This document shows positions 24,570-32,866 of a DNA stretch of 39,103 bases, piece after piece. Origin of the DNA: Desulfitobacteriaceae bacterium (GTDB lineage Bacteria; Bacillota; Dehalobacteriia; Dehalobacteriales; Dehalobacteriaceae); NCBI GenBank assembly GCA_028709045.1, contig JAQVXR010000005.1:1-39103 (forward strand), given 5' to 3'. The number at the start of each line of letters is the position of its first letter. The stretch's first letter is position 1. The translations under genes were made by a program, and so were the position numbers. Below the pieces are notes generated by a model. The model was not told where the DNA came from. It saw only the letters and a program-made list of their open reading frames with translations, and searched no databases.

Positions 24570-24971
24570 TTAACTTTCCTGAAGTCTTTTTTCCATAAAT
24601 TGCACCAACCTAGCCACAGTATCACTACTCACGGCATGCTCCATCAAACAAGCATCCTTTTCCGCTAATGCGGGAGAAACACCAAGGACATTAATCAAAA
24701 ATTGCTTTAGGACAAGGTGACGATGTCTTACCTCTGTTGCCATTTTTTCGCCCTCAGCAGTTAAAAACACCGGACCATATTTTTCATGCCTTAAAAGCCC
24801 CTGTGCTGCCAGTGCTTTTACCCCTTCGGTAACACTGGGTTTGGTAATTCCCAGTAGTTGGGCTAAATCAGAAATTCTCACTGCTTCATCCTGTTCAGTC
24901 AGAATTAAAATAGCCTCTAAATAATCTTGCAAGGTATTGGAAAGGGGCAAAGTCAAAAGTTTCACCACCAA
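24570..24971 (-). CDS. DtxR/MntR-family metal-dependent repressor
   Basis: 133 aa. A winged-helix domain (LQDYLEAILILTEQDEAVRISDLAQLLGITKPSVTEGVKALAAQGLL) is followed by the metal-binding and dimerisation domain, with ligand-type residues in EVRHRHLVLKQFL and DACLMEHAVS. There is no C-terminal SH3 domain, as in MntR/short IdeR-like proteins. Fe2+ or Mn2+ is the likely co-repressor. Adjacent feoAB and a shared operator imply control of iron uptake plus autoregulation. The start is uncertain: TTG at 24971, or one of the next GTG/TTG codons; none has a strong ribosome site. Confidence 0.92.
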   Translation of the reverse strand: MVVKLLTLPLSNTLQDYLEAILILTEQDEAVRISDLAQLLGITKPSVTEGVKALAAQGLLRHEKYGPVFLTAEGEKMATEVRHRHLVLKQFLINVLGVSPALAEKDACLMEHAVSSDTVARLVQFMEKRLQES

Positions 24972-24975
24972 AAGT

Positions 24976-24991
24976 GTTAGGACATCCTAAC
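24976..24991 (-). promoter_or_regulatory. DtxR-type operator in the regulator's own promoter
   Basis: GTTAGGACATCCTAAC, a perfect palindrome with 7-base arms, located at about +5 to +20 of the predicted transcript. Same half-site as at feoA. Confidence 0.75.
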
Positions 24992-25001
24992 TTTTAAACT
25001 A

Positions 25002-25030
25002 AATATATCACTTGTATTTTATCCTGTCAA
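25002..25030 (-). promoter_or_regulatory. Sigma-A promoter of the DtxR-family gene
   Basis: Minus strand: consensus -35 TTGACA (25025-25030), 17-base spacer, -10 TATATT (25002-25007). The operator follows immediately. Confidence 0.8.
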
Positions 25031-25099
25031 TGACCTGGATACAAAATCATCTTATTTTCTTTACTGTTATTTTATTTAAAAAACTTTATCTAAATTACT

Positions 25100-26161
25100 T
25101 CAAATCATAAAATTTTGCGAAATATTATTATGAATTTTCTTTTTGATTGGGAATCGGATAAAAACCGTTGTGCCGCTTTTTCCTGTACGAATATCAATCC
25201 GCGCATTATGCCGGGCGGCAATGCTAAAACAAACTGCAATGCCTAAACCAAGATGAGCATCTTTTGTCGTTTGAAACGGACTGCCGAGATAAGCCAGAAT
25301 ATGGTCCGGCATACCTTCCCCTTGGTCGGAGGCGGCAAAAACAATGGCATTGTTTTCGGCAAAAATTTGCACATCCAGTCTGCCTCCCAACGGCATTGCT
25401 TCTATGCCGTTGTAAACCAGATTAAGCATCAACTGCCTAATCTCTCTCTCATCTAAAGAAAGGTCGCTCACATTGCGGAATTTCTTTTTAAGGACAATAC
25501 CTGCCGCTTTAGCGGCAGTATTGATGTTTTCTTCAATACTGTTCCAAATGATTTCTAAATTCGTTGTTCTTAGATCAAGGTGTTTTTCCGGAGACAAAAA
25601 AAGACAGTGCTGAATTATTTTATCAGCGTTATCAATATCCTTAATAATTATTTCAAAGGTTTCTTTATAAGGGCTAAATTCTCTATAATTTTTAAAAAGT
25701 TGTAAATAACCCCGAACAGTAGTTATCGGATTTCTGATTTCATGTCCAAATGCAGTTGCCAAATATCCTACTTGCTGCCTTGCCCATGACGATTTTATTC
25801 CTTGACGGTCGGATATGTAAATACTGTTTCCTTCTCCGGAAACCAAATAAATTACAAACGCCACAAAAAGAAAAAATACTGCCCGAATAAGCGGCGCCGA
25901 CAAAATGCATCCAGCCACTAAGAAATTAGAGTAAATATGGAGCATGCCTAAAACTGCAGCTATTAAAAGGGAAAGGGAGCCAAACCATAATCCGGCAAGA
26001 ATAATTGGCAGATAAAAAAAATGTGTATACAATAAATCAGTCTTATTTTCCATATTAATCTTAAATATTAAAAATAAGCTTACGAGCATTAACGTAACAA
26101 TCAAATATTTTTTTATTTCCTTTTGCTTATTTTCTAATTGAAAAATATATTCCTGATCCAC
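25100..26161 (-). CDS. Membrane sensor histidine kinase (orphan, sporulation-kinase-like)
   Basis: 353 aa. About five N-terminal membrane helices (including YTHFFYLPIILAGLWFGSLSLLIAAVLG) and no extracellular sensor domain. The dimerisation/phosphoacceptor region carries FGHEIRNPITTVRGYLQLF with the phosphorylated His at about 140. The ATPase domain has the N box LMLNLVYNGIEAM and G1 box DQGEGMPD. The architecture resembles KinB-type or other Clostridial orphan kinases that feed Spo0A. No response regulator is adjacent. The GTG at 26161 is preferred because GGAGG lies eight bases upstream; an ATG six codons earlier lacks this. The signal sensed is unknown. Confidence 0.85.
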   Translation of the reverse strand: MDQEYIFQLENKQKEIKKYLIVTLMLVSLFLIFKINMENKTDLLYTHFFYLPIILAGLWFGSLSLLIAAVLGMLHIYSNFLVAGCILSAPLIRAVFFLFVAFVIYLVSGEGNSIYISDRQGIKSSWARQQVGYLATAFGHEIRNPITTVRGYLQLFKNYREFSPYKETFEIIIKDIDNADKIIQHCLFLSPEKHLDLRTTNLEIIWNSIEENINTAAKAAGIVLKKKFRNVSDLSLDEREIRQLMLNLVYNGIEAMPLGGRLDVQIFAENNAIVFAASDQGEGMPDHILAYLGSPFQTTKDAHLGLGIAVCFSIAARHNARIDIRTGKSGTTVFIRFPIKKKIHNNISQNFMI

Positions 26162-26243
26162 AATTTTTCCCTCCACCATTATAATTCCGTCAATATAATT
26201 CTACAGACTATTCGGTAATTCCTCCCAAATTTACATTATATTC

Positions 26244-26269
26244 AAAAAACTCTGGAATATTTTCCAGAG
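26244..26269 (-). terminator. Terminator of the DUF1992 gene
   Basis: Minus strand CTCTGGAA / TTCCAGAG 8-bp stem with TTTTTTG tail, starting five bases after the stop codon; an A run on the other side makes it look bidirectional. Confidence 0.85.
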
Positions 26270-26273
26270 TTTT

Positions 26274-26642
26274 TCATCTAAACTTATTAGATATTTGAGA
26301 TTTATATTGGTTGAAGACTGCATGTGACATCCGTCTTTTCTCCATCAAAACATTGAAGTGAAGAATCTTTTGGTTCCATCTGCCCTCTAAAAGAGACTTT
26401 TCCTTTTCATCTGAACAACAGTCAATAAGTTTTTTCAGAGAGATTATTTCTTTTCTTATTTCCATTTCTTCCGGAATAATATGGGCATTCTTTAAAATTT
26501 TATATGTCATACGCAGTTCTTCCGGAATATTGGAAAGATCCTCGATTTCTACCGACTTTCCTTCATATGCAAGATTATTTAATTCACCCTTTGACATTGC
26601 TTCCTGAATTTTTTGTTCCGCCATCATCGCGATAATATCCAT
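26274..26642 (-). CDS. DUF1992 (DnaJ-C28 conserved domain) protein
   Basis: About 122 aa matching PF09350: an opening AEQKIQEAMSKGELNNLAYEGKSVEIEDLSNIPEELRMTYKILKNAHIIPEEMEIRKEI. This is the core found in bacterial YhdN-like proteins and in human DNAJC28; function unknown. The C-terminal half is helical and charged. The ATG at 26642 has GGGGTGG five bases upstream; a TTG three codons earlier abuts that site. It stands alone between the histidine kinase and a MITE-like repeat. Confidence 0.85.
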   Translation of the reverse strand: MDIIAMMAEQKIQEAMSKGELNNLAYEGKSVEIEDLSNIPEELRMTYKILKNAHIIPEEMEIRKEIISLKKLIDCCSDEKEKSLLEGRWNQKILHFNVLMEKRRMSHAVFNQYKSQISNKFR

Positions 26643-26791
26643 GCCAACCACCCCAAATTCTTTGCAGGTTCCCTCCCCCCGCCTCTATAATTATTTTACT
26701 TCAATAACCCCTTTTTTTGAAGCATCAATATGACCGCAAAAGATGTTTTTCGGACTACTGAAAAAGTCAAATTTTATTGTGAACAACCCTG

Positions 26792-26869
26792 TTGTCATCC
26801 TGAGCGTTAGCGAAGGATCTTTGTTTTTTAAGAGTTTAAAGATCCGCTGGGCTGCATTCAGAGTGACAA
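26792..26869. repeat. MITE-like palindromic repeat (TGTCATCCTGAGCG type)
   Basis: A 78-base imperfect palindrome. TTGTCATCCTGA at the left pairs with TTCAGAGTGACAA at the right, and an inner GATCTTT/AAAGATC stem is present. Elements of this type (TGTCATyCTGAGCG, AGCGAAGGATCT) are scattered in many unrelated bacterial genomes. It accounts for most of the 290-base gap 26643-26932, where no convincing gene is present; an open frame crossing it on the minus strand is translated repeat. Confidence 0.75.
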
Positions 26870-26932
26870 AAGTAGAACTTTTTAAGTGGTCACACTTTAT
26901 AAAGCTGTTCCCATTAAATTTGCAGCTTGTAA

Positions 26933-27589
26933 TCAACCATTGTTTAGCTTTTGAAAGCACCACCAGGAATAGATCATGGAAAATACCGCTGTTCCAATAA
27001 CCAACACAATAAAGAGGACTCCTCCGATATTGGCATTAACAAGAAGTGCAACTATTCCGACCAATCCCGAACCAACCCAGAGTCTTCCGGCGAGACGATG
27101 TGTCTTTCTCCATACTTCTTCACTGGCCAACGTCCATGGGGTCCGAATCCCAATAAAATAGTTGTGCCGAACTGTAGCAAGATAATTTCCGATGACAATA
27201 AAAAGAATTGCTATCCCAATAGGAACCACAATATTAATTTTTATTGGATAACCTTTGGCCGCAAGCAAAATAACGATATACAGCCCATAAAACAACAGCG
27301 TAAACGCATATTTAAACATGGTAAAAGCCTTGGTAAATTTCGCATAGTTTTCTTTCCGGGGATCAATAAAAGGCAACACCTCAAACAGGATAAAACAACC
27401 TAAAATCATCAGGGGTAATCCAAATGCTCCCCAAAACCTGGATGAATAACCATCTATTTCCCCCTGAAAGTTCCAGTGGCTGGGTACGCGCTGGGGCAGG
27501 TCAGAGTAAACATACCACCCAATAACAAAAGTTGAAGCGATTATTAACAATAAAGGAAAATCTTTCTTGATCTGCTGCCAAAATTTCAT
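26933..27589 (-). CDS. SdpI-family immunity-type membrane protein
   Basis: 218 aa with about six helices. The DUF1648 segment VPSHWNFQGEIDGYSSR (about 35-51) and the SdpI signature NYFIGIRTPWTLASEEVWRKTHRLAGRLW (about 148-176) are both present. B. subtilis SdpI protects against the SdpC toxin and signals to SdpR. The ATG at 27589 has AAGGAGG ten bases upstream and overlaps the sdpR stop as ATGA. No sdpABC toxin genes are in the window. Confidence 0.9.
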   Translation of the reverse strand: MKFWQQIKKDFPLLLIIASTFVIGWYVYSDLPQRVPSHWNFQGEIDGYSSRFWGAFGLPLMILGCFILFEVLPFIDPRKENYAKFTKAFTMFKYAFTLLFYGLYIVILLAAKGYPIKINIVVPIGIAILFIVIGNYLATVRHNYFIGIRTPWTLASEEVWRKTHRLAGRLWVGSGLVGIVALLVNANIGGVLFIVLVIGTAVFSMIYSWWCFQKLNNG

Positions 27590-27876
27590 CTTTTGAATCC
27601 TCCTTCTTCCTTTCCGGGCTTGGTAATTTCCAAAAACCAACCTATTACTTCCTGAAAGACGGTAGCATTTAATGAATAAATGATATTTTGCCCCTGTCTT
27701 TCATCTAAAATAAGTTCTGCCTGCTTTAAGATATTCAAATGGTGAGAAATTGATGGCTTGGATAAGCTAAAATGGTCGGCAATTTCTCCAGCGCTGAGGT
27801 CACTATTTTTAAGCAGCTTGATAATCTGCCTCCGCGTTTTATCCGACAGTGCCTTAAACATATTATTGAGAGTCAT
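27586..27876 (-). CDS. ArsR-family repressor, SdpR-like
   Basis: 96 aa, winged helix: MFKALSDKTRRQIIKLLKNSDLSAGEIADHFSLSKPSISHHLNILKQAELILDERQGQNIIYSLN. It has no ArsR-type metal-binding CxC and matches the SdpR autorepressor subgroup. The ATG at 27876 follows AAGGAAG by about eight bases; a TTG six codons earlier has no site. It is coupled to sdpI by a 4-base overlap and preceded by a perfect palindrome that is the likely operator. Confidence 0.9.
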   Translation of the reverse strand: MTLNNMFKALSDKTRRQIIKLLKNSDLSAGEIADHFSLSKPSISHHLNILKQAELILDERQGQNIIYSLNATVFQEVIGWFLEITKPGKEEGGFKR

Positions 27877-27897
27877 CGGTGCACTTCCTTTCAAGCA

Positions 27898-27931
27898 TTT
27901 AGATATTTATATAATTTTCTAAATATCTAAA
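27898..27931 (-). promoter_or_regulatory. Operator of the sdpR-sdpI operon
   Basis: A perfect 12-bp inverted repeat TTTAGATATTTA / TAAATATCTAAA with a 10-base spacer. It begins three bases after the -10 hexamer, so SdpR binding would block initiation. Confidence 0.8.
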
Positions 27932-27934
27932 CTA

Positions 27935-27963
27935 ATTATAGCACCTTTACTTCACTGATGCAA
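27935..27963 (-). promoter_or_regulatory. Sigma-A promoter of sdpR-sdpI
   Basis: Minus strand: -35 TTGCAT (27958-27963), 17-base spacer, perfect -10 TATAAT (27935-27940). Confidence 0.7.
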
Positions 27964-28076
27964 TATCTTACCTGTTTGTTAAAAAGTGCTATTCTCTATG
28001 AAGGATATTTAAGTTTACAATTCCTTGCCCGAAGCCGTGGAGCGTAAAATTTAAATACCTTTTCTCAACAGTCTGA

Positions 28077-28095
28077 GGGCGCCGTAACGGCGCCC
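28077..28095 (-). terminator. GC-rich hairpin after metK, possible terminator
   Basis: A perfect 8-bp GC-rich stem GGGCGCCG / CGGCGCCC with a 3-base loop, 22 bases past the metK stop. It lacks a T run on the minus strand, so it may be a pause or mRNA-stabilising hairpin instead. Confidence 0.45.
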
Positions 28096-28117
28096 TTTGC
28101 AAAACAAAATTATATCT

Positions 28118-29299
28118 CTACAAACTGTTTTTAAGAATATCAACTTTGTCCAACCGTTCCCAAGGCAAATCCAAATCAAGCCGTCCAAAATGCCCGTAGG
28201 CTGCTACCTGCCGGAAAATAGGCCGCCGCAGGTCAAGTGTTTTAATAATTGCAGCGGGACGAAGATCAAAATGCTTATTAACCAATTGCGCCAACTTTTC
28301 TTCACTGATTTTCCCTGTGCCAAAGGTATCGATCATAATTGAAACCGGACGAGCCACACCAATGGCATAAGCTAGTTGAATCTCACAGCGATCCGCCAAA
28401 CCGGCGGCAACAATATTTTTAGCAACATAACGGGCTGCATACGCAGCAGACCTGTCAACCTTTGTGGGATCCTTGCCGGAAAAAGCTCCGCCGCCATGCC
28501 GGGCAAACCCACCATAAGTATCAACAATAATTTTCCGTCCGGTCAACCCCGCATCACCTTGGGGACCCCCCACTACAAACCTGCCTGTGGGATTGACATA
28601 GTAGCGAGTTTTATCATCTAATAGGTTTGAGGGAATCACCGGCTTAATAACTTTTTCCAATATCTCTTTACGAATATTCGTCAAACTTACATCCGCTCTA
28701 TGCTGAGTAGATATAACGACGGTATCTACTCTCACCGGTACATCATTCTCATATTCAACTGTTACTTGGGACTTGCCGTCCGGACGCAGAAAATTCAGTT
28801 CCCTGTTTTTTCTTGCTTCCGCCAAACGCCTAGTTAATTTGTGTGCCAAGCTAATGGGCAACGGCATATATTCGGGCGTTTCATTAGTTGCATAGCCAAA
28901 CATCATTCCCTGGTCACCGGCACCGATTGCTTCGACAGATGCGTCAGCATCTTCTCCTGTTTTAGCCTCCAGTGCCTTATTCACACCAAGAGCAATATCT
29001 GGTGACTGTTCATCAATAGAAGTAAGCACGGCACAAGTATCTGCATCAAAGCCAAATTTAGCCCGAGTATAACCGATGTCTCTAATCGTTTCCCTAACTA
29101 TTCTCGGAATATCTACATAACACTTAGTAGTTATTTCTCCTGCCACCAGAACCAGTCCTGTCGTGACAATTGTTTCACAGGCAACACGAGCATTGGGGTC
29201 ATCACTGATAATTGCATCCAACACCGCATCGGAAATTTGGTCGGCTATTTTATCGGGATGCCCTTCTGTTACTGATTCAGAAGTAAAAAGTTGCCTCAA
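28118..29299 (-). CDS. metK: S-adenosylmethionine synthetase
   Basis: Makes SAM from methionine and ATP; a cytoplasmic tetramer. It is 393 aa when started at the TTG at 29299 (AAGGA ten bases upstream), which gives the family start [21 protein letters not shown] longer in-frame extension into coaBC is not conserved. Signatures are [12 protein letters not shown] (about 114-125) and [19 protein letters not shown] (about 254-272). No SAM riboswitch precedes it; it follows coaBC by 13 bases and probably shares its transcript. Confidence 0.97.
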   Translation of the reverse strand: MRQLFTSESVTEGHPDKIADQISDAVLDAIISDDPNARVACETIVTTGLVLVAGEITTKCYVDIPRIVRETIRDIGYTRAKFGFDADTCAVLTSIDEQSPDIALGVNKALEAKTGEDADASVEAIGAGDQGMMFGYATNETPEYMPLPISLAHKLTRRLAEARKNRELNFLRPDGKSQVTVEYENDVPVRVDTVVISTQHRADVSLTNIRKEILEKVIKPVIPSNLLDDKTRYYVNPTGRFVVGGPQGDAGLTGRKIIVDTYGGFARHGGGAFSGKDPTKVDRSAAYAARYVAKNIVAAGLADRCEIQLAYAIGVARPVSIMIDTFGTGKISEEKLAQLVNKHFDLRPAAIIKTLDLRRPIFRQVAAYGHFGRLDLDLPWERLDKVDILKNSL

Positions 29300-29312
29300 T
29301 AATATCACATCC

Positions 29313-30518
29313 TTATGATTTATTTGTATCTGCAAGCAGCCTGATCTGATCCAGAATGGCATGGGCAGTATCATATTTTGTCATTTGCGGTAGTTCTTTT
29401 AATTCCCCATACCGGTTAAGGATAGTTACTTTGTTCGTTACTCCCCCAAAACCGGCCCCTTCTTCCGATACATTGTTGGCCACAATCATATCCAAATTTT
29501 TTCTTTCCATTTTATTTTGGGCAAATTCAATCAGATTACCTGTTTCTGCAGCAAAACCCACGAGAAGCTGGTGATCTTTTTTCCGACCCAGTTCCCACAA
29601 TATATCCGGGTTTCTCTCCAGAGTAAGACTCATCTCTCCATCAGCCTTTTTAATTTTTTCCGCTGATGTTTGTTTGGGTCGATAATCTGCCACGGCTGCT
29701 GCTTTAATTACAATATCTACCTGCTCATATTTATCTGAAACTGCTCGAAACATTTCCCGGGCGGAGACCACTCTCTCGACAATAACCCCTTCTGGGTCAG
29801 CTAAATTGGTAGGGCCGGATACTAAAAATACTTCCGCTCCTCTTTCTTTTGCTGCCCTGGCAATCTCATAACCCATCTTTCCCGTACTATGGTTAGTCAG
29901 GTATCTTACCGGATCAATCGCTTCCCGTGTCGGGCCGGCAGTTACCAAAACCTTTTTCCCAAAGAAATCCTTGGGTTTTTCCAATAATGAGATAAGTGCC
30001 TGTTCAATGCAATCGATATCCGCCAGACGGCCTTTTCCTTCTGTTCCACAAGCCAGCCTCCCGACACCGGGGTCAACCAGGCGGTATCCCAGCTCTTCTA
30101 ATTTTTTAATGTTACTCTGGACAACCGGGTTCTCCCACATATGGACATTCATCGCCGGTGCTAAAACAACCGGACACTGAGCTGCCATAACAGTGGTAGA
30201 CAACATATCATCAGCCAGCCCATTGGCTATTTTGCCAATGATATTAGCGGTAGCCGGAACAACAACAAACGCATCAGCTTTTTCCGCCAGAGAAACATGC
30301 TGTACGTTCCACAAAGGTGATGGATCAAACATATCGGTAATTACCGGGTTGCCGGACAAGGTACGAAATGTTAATGGTGTAATAAATTTTTGGGCAGAGG
30401 CCGTCATGATTACATGTACCTCATAACCTTTTTTAGTGAGCCGGCTGACAAGTTCCGCCACTTTATAAGCAGCGATGCCACCGGTTATTCCCACTGCTAT
30501 TACTTTCCTCCGGAGCAT
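29313..30518 (-). CDS. coaBC: Bifunctional phosphopantothenoylcysteine decarboxylase / phosphopantothenate-cysteine ligase
   Basis: Two consecutive steps of coenzyme A synthesis. The N-terminal flavoprotein CoaC domain (1-180) has [16 protein letters not shown], catalytic His in WNVQHVSLA, and PAMNVHMW. The C-terminal CoaB domain (about 185-400) has [28 protein letters not shown] and [10 protein letters not shown]. It is 401 aa, family length. GGAGGGGA precedes the ATG. It lies between rpoZ and metK, a conserved neighbourhood. Confidence 0.97.
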   Translation of the reverse strand: MLRRKVIAVGITGGIAAYKVAELVSRLTKKGYEVHVIMTASAQKFITPLTFRTLSGNPVITDMFDPSPLWNVQHVSLAEKADAFVVVPATANIIGKIANGLADDMLSTTVMAAQCPVVLAPAMNVHMWENPVVQSNIKKLEELGYRLVDPGVGRLACGTEGKGRLADIDCIEQALISLLEKPKDFFGKKVLVTAGPTREAIDPVRYLTNHSTGKMGYEIARAAKERGAEVFLVSGPTNLADPEGVIVERVVSAREMFRAVSDKYEQVDIVIKAAAVADYRPKQTSAEKIKKADGEMSLTLERNPDILWELGRKKDHQLLVGFAAETGNLIEFAQNKMERKNLDMIVANNVSEEGAGFGGVTNKVTILNRYGELKELPQMTKYDTAHAILDQIRLLADTNKS

Positions 30519-30535
30519 AATCTCCCCTCCTCCGG

Positions 30536-30742
30536 CTATTTTATGCCACTTTTAGTCCGTTCCCAGCCCACATTGTCATCAACAATTTCTTTTAATGCAA
30601 TAGAGACAGGATTAGCTATTTTCAGTTCTTCCTGATCTGGCTGGTTTTCCGTGAGCGTTCGCGCTCTCTTGGCACTTACTACTACCAATGTGTATTTAGA
30701 ATCCACCTTTTTCATCAATTCATCAAGGGACGGTTTAATCAA
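30536..30742 (-). CDS. rpoZ: RNA polymerase omega subunit
   Basis: A 68-aa subunit that helps assemble beta' into RNA polymerase. [28 protein letters not shown] and [10 protein letters not shown] match the family. It starts at TTG (30742) with GGAGGAG upstream, overlapping the last 8 bases of gmk. Confidence 0.93.
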   Translation of the reverse strand: MIKPSLDELMKKVDSKYTLVVVSAKRARTLTENQPDQEELKIANPVSIALKEIVDDNVGWERTKSGIK

Positions 30743-31361
30743 TAATACTCCTCCTCCTATTTAACAACATATCCTGATTACGAGACAGTCGGCATTTTTC
30801 CGCTTTGATAATGGCTGTCACTTTGTCGGCCGCTTGTTCCACCCGGTCATTTACCACCACGTAATGGTAATTATTGATAGCAGCCAACTCTTCATCTACA
30901 CAGGATAGGCGTTTTTTGATGGTTTCAGGGGAGTCCGCCGCCCTGCCTAATATCCGTTTCCTTAATTCTTCTTTGGACGGAGGTAAAAGAAAAATAAAGA
31001 CTCCTTCTGGATATGATTCTTTCACCTTGCAGGCCCCCTGGATGTCAATTTCCAAGAGAACATCCTTCCCCTGAACAAGCTGTTCTTCCACCACAGCTTT
31101 TGGTGTGCCGTAAAAATTACCGTATACTTCAGCCCATTCCAAGAACTCATTTCTATCTATCTTATTGATAAACTCGTCTTTGGAAAGGAAATAATAATTT
31201 ACGCCATTTTGCTCCTGCGCTCTCGCCTCTCTGGTTGTGGCTGAAATAGAAAAATTGATACCCGGATTCATAGACTTTAAAAAAGAGCATACTGTTCCCT
31301 TTCCGACCCCGGACGGTCCGGACAAGACTACCAGCAGCCCTTTATTCGCCAATGACAACAC
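30735..31361 (-). CDS. gmk: Guanylate kinase
   Basis: Phosphorylates GMP to GDP with ATP. 208 aa with P-loop [10 protein letters not shown] (about 15-24), GMP-binding STTREAR-type segment ([19 protein letters not shown]), and lid region [20 protein letters not shown] start at 31361 with GGAGG upstream, one base after the remA stop. Overlaps rpoZ. Confidence 0.96.
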   Translation of the reverse strand: MLSLANKGLLVVLSGPSGVGKGTVCSFLKSMNPGINFSISATTREARAQEQNGVNYYFLSKDEFINKIDRNEFLEWAEVYGNFYGTPKAVVEEQLVQGKDVLLEIDIQGACKVKESYPEGVFIFLLPPSKEELRKRILGRAADSPETIKKRLSCVDEELAAINNYHYVVVNDRVEQAADKVTAIIKAEKCRLSRNQDMLLNRRRSIID

Positions 31362-31362
31362 T

Positions 31363-31641
31363 TTAATCCTCCGATTCTTCTGCCTGATGATTTATGTCTT
31401 CTTTGGTATCCAGCCGGTGCGCTACAGTTTCCGGTTGCACCGCTGATAAAATAATATGATCGCTGTCCGAAATAATCACAGCTCTGGTTCGACGCCCATA
31501 TGTAGCATCAATCAACATACCACGATCCCTTGCTTCTTGAATAATCCGTTTTATGGGTGCTGATTCCGGGCTGACAATCGCAATTATCCGATTGGCGGAA
31601 ACAATATTACCGAAACCAATGTTAATCAGCTTAATCCCCAA
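31363..31641 (-). CDS. remA: RemA-family DNA-binding regulator (DUF370)
   Basis: 92 aa. [63 protein letters not shown] matches RemA, which in B. subtilis activates biofilm matrix and osmoprotection genes by binding DNA as a ring-shaped oligomer. The conserved basic residues of GRRTRAV are present. TTG start at 31641 with AGGGGGAG upstream. The location just before gmk is conserved in Firmicutes. The acidic C-terminal tail is variable in the family. Confidence 0.95.
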   Translation of the reverse strand: MGIKLINIGFGNIVSANRIIAIVSPESAPIKRIIQEARDRGMLIDATYGRRTRAVIISDSDHIILSAVQPETVAHRLDTKEDINHQAEESED

Positions 31642-31658
31642 TTTATTCTCCCCCTAAA

Positions 31659-31967
31659 CTAGCTCAATTTATCCAATAAATCAACTTTTTGCCTGCTGCC
31701 CAGTCCCTGGACCCGGCGGGACTCATCAATTCCGATTTCGTCCATAATTTTTTTGGCGGTAATCTTGCCAATCTGGGGAAGAGACTCCAGTAAATATTTT
31801 ACCCGCATGCGGGCTATCACTTCGTTATTCAAATCGTTAATAACTTCCTCCAGTCTGATTTCCCCACTCTTCAGCTTCTTGCGCATCTTCATCCGCTTAC
31901 TGCGCATTTCCTGAGCTTTTGCCAGTGCATTGTTTCGTTCATCAACAGATAGTTGAGGAACCGGCAT
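31659..31967 (-). CDS. mihF: mIHF-type (actinobacterial-style) integration host factor-like protein
   Basis: 102 aa. A long basic N-terminal helix (NALAKAQEMRSKRMKMRKKLKSGEI) is followed by a helix-two-turn-helix DNA-binding core (VKYLLESLPQIGKITAKKIMDEIGIDESRRVQGLG), as in mycobacterial mIHF. Mycobacterial mIHF bends DNA and is essential; its gene is also followed by gmk-rpoZ-coaBC-metK. Here the same order holds with remA inserted. GGGGGTGGG precedes the ATG. Unrelated in fold to enteric IHF. Confidence 0.85.
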   Translation of the reverse strand: MPVPQLSVDERNNALAKAQEMRSKRMKMRKKLKSGEIRLEEVINDLNNEVIARMRVKYLLESLPQIGKITAKKIMDEIGIDESRRVQGLGSRQKVDLLDKLS

Positions 31968-31987
31968 TTAACCCACCCCCAAAATAT

Positions 31988-32866
31988 TTATTCAAGATTT
32001 TGAACTTGCTCCCGCACTTTTTCCAGTTCGCTTTTCACCTCAACGACTAGACGGCCGATGGCTAAGTCATTGGCCTTTGAGCCAATGGTGTTTATCTCTC
32101 GATTCATTTCCTGTCCTAAAAAGTCCAGCTTCCGCCCAACAGCATCATCATGACTTAATATATGACTCATCTGTTCTAAATGGCTGTTTAAACGCACCAG
32201 TTCTTCAGTAATAGAAGCCCGGTCGGCAAAAAATGCGACTTCATTGGCCAGCCTGCTTTCGTCAATCTGTACTTCCCCCAAAAGTTCCTGTATCCGCTGG
32301 CTAAGTTTTTCTTGGTACTCGCTAACCACCAAAGGACTTCGTTCTGCAATGGAATCAACATAAGCAGCAATGGTTTCTCTGCGTTTTAATAAATCTTTTG
32401 CCAGTTTTTCACCTTCCGATGCCCTCATACCAATTAAGTCATCCATGGCACATATTAAAGCCTCATTAATTACAGACCAAACTGCCTCCAAATCATCCTC
32501 TTCGTTTTCCAAAGATAATAGTCCTGGAAGGGAGGCCATTTGCACAAGGTCAAATTTTTCGGGAATCCCCCAGGTATCGGCTAATTGCCTCAGAGCATTA
32601 TAATACGCCAGCCCCAGTTCTTTGTCAACCTTTACCAGGCGTTTTTTCTCTCCATTTTCTTCGAGAGAAATAAAAATATCCACCCGCCCTCGAGTCACCT
32701 TTTCCTGGACTAAACTCTTAATCTTTTCCTCTAGAGGCAAAAGTTGTTTCGGCATACGGACCACGATCTCTAAAAACCGATGATTAACGGATTTGGCTTC
32801 CACAGTAATGCGATGACTGTCGGAAGCTGCTTCCCCACGTCCGTATCCGGTCATACTCTTTACCAC
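31988..32866 (-). CDS. YicC/YloC-family endoribonuclease
   Basis: 292 aa. It begins SMTGYGRGEAASDSHRITVEAKSVNHRFLEI, the strict family N-terminus. The DUF1732 C-terminal region (ESRLANEVAFFADRASITEELVRLNSHLEQM, then GRKLDFLGQEMNREINTIGSKAND) carries the metal-binding, RNA-cleaving residues. YicC and YloC are clamp-like endoribonucleases acting on mRNA and sRNA. GTG start at 32866 with AAAGGA ten bases upstream. First gene of the remA-gmk-rpoZ block in most Firmicutes, as here. Confidence 0.93.
   Translation of the reverse strand: MVKSMTGYGRGEAASDSHRITVEAKSVNHRFLEIVVRMPKQLLPLEEKIKSLVQEKVTRGRVDIFISLEENGEKKRLVKVDKELGLAYYNALRQLADTWGIPEKFDLVQMASLPGLLSLENEEDDLEAVWSVINEALICAMDDLIGMRASEGEKLAKDLLKRRETIAAYVDSIAERSPLVVSEYQEKLSQRIQELLGEVQIDESRLANEVAFFADRASITEELVRLNSHLEQMSHILSHDDAVGRKLDFLGQEMNREINTIGSKANDLAIGRLVVEVKSELEKVREQVQNLE

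Noticed and set aside
26691-26963. Minus-strand frame with ...NAAQRIFKLLKNKDPSLTLRMTTG...
   Set aside because: This is the translated MITE-like repeat, a common false gene; it overlaps sdpI and has no homology outside the repeat.
28077-28095. GC-rich hairpin as a confident rho-independent terminator
   Set aside because: The stem is perfect, but the minus strand lacks a T run, so it is listed only at low confidence.
29313-29374. N-terminal extension of metK back to 29374
   Set aside because: It would overlap coaBC, lacks conservation and has no ribosome site; the TTG at 29299 gives the standard MetK start and length.
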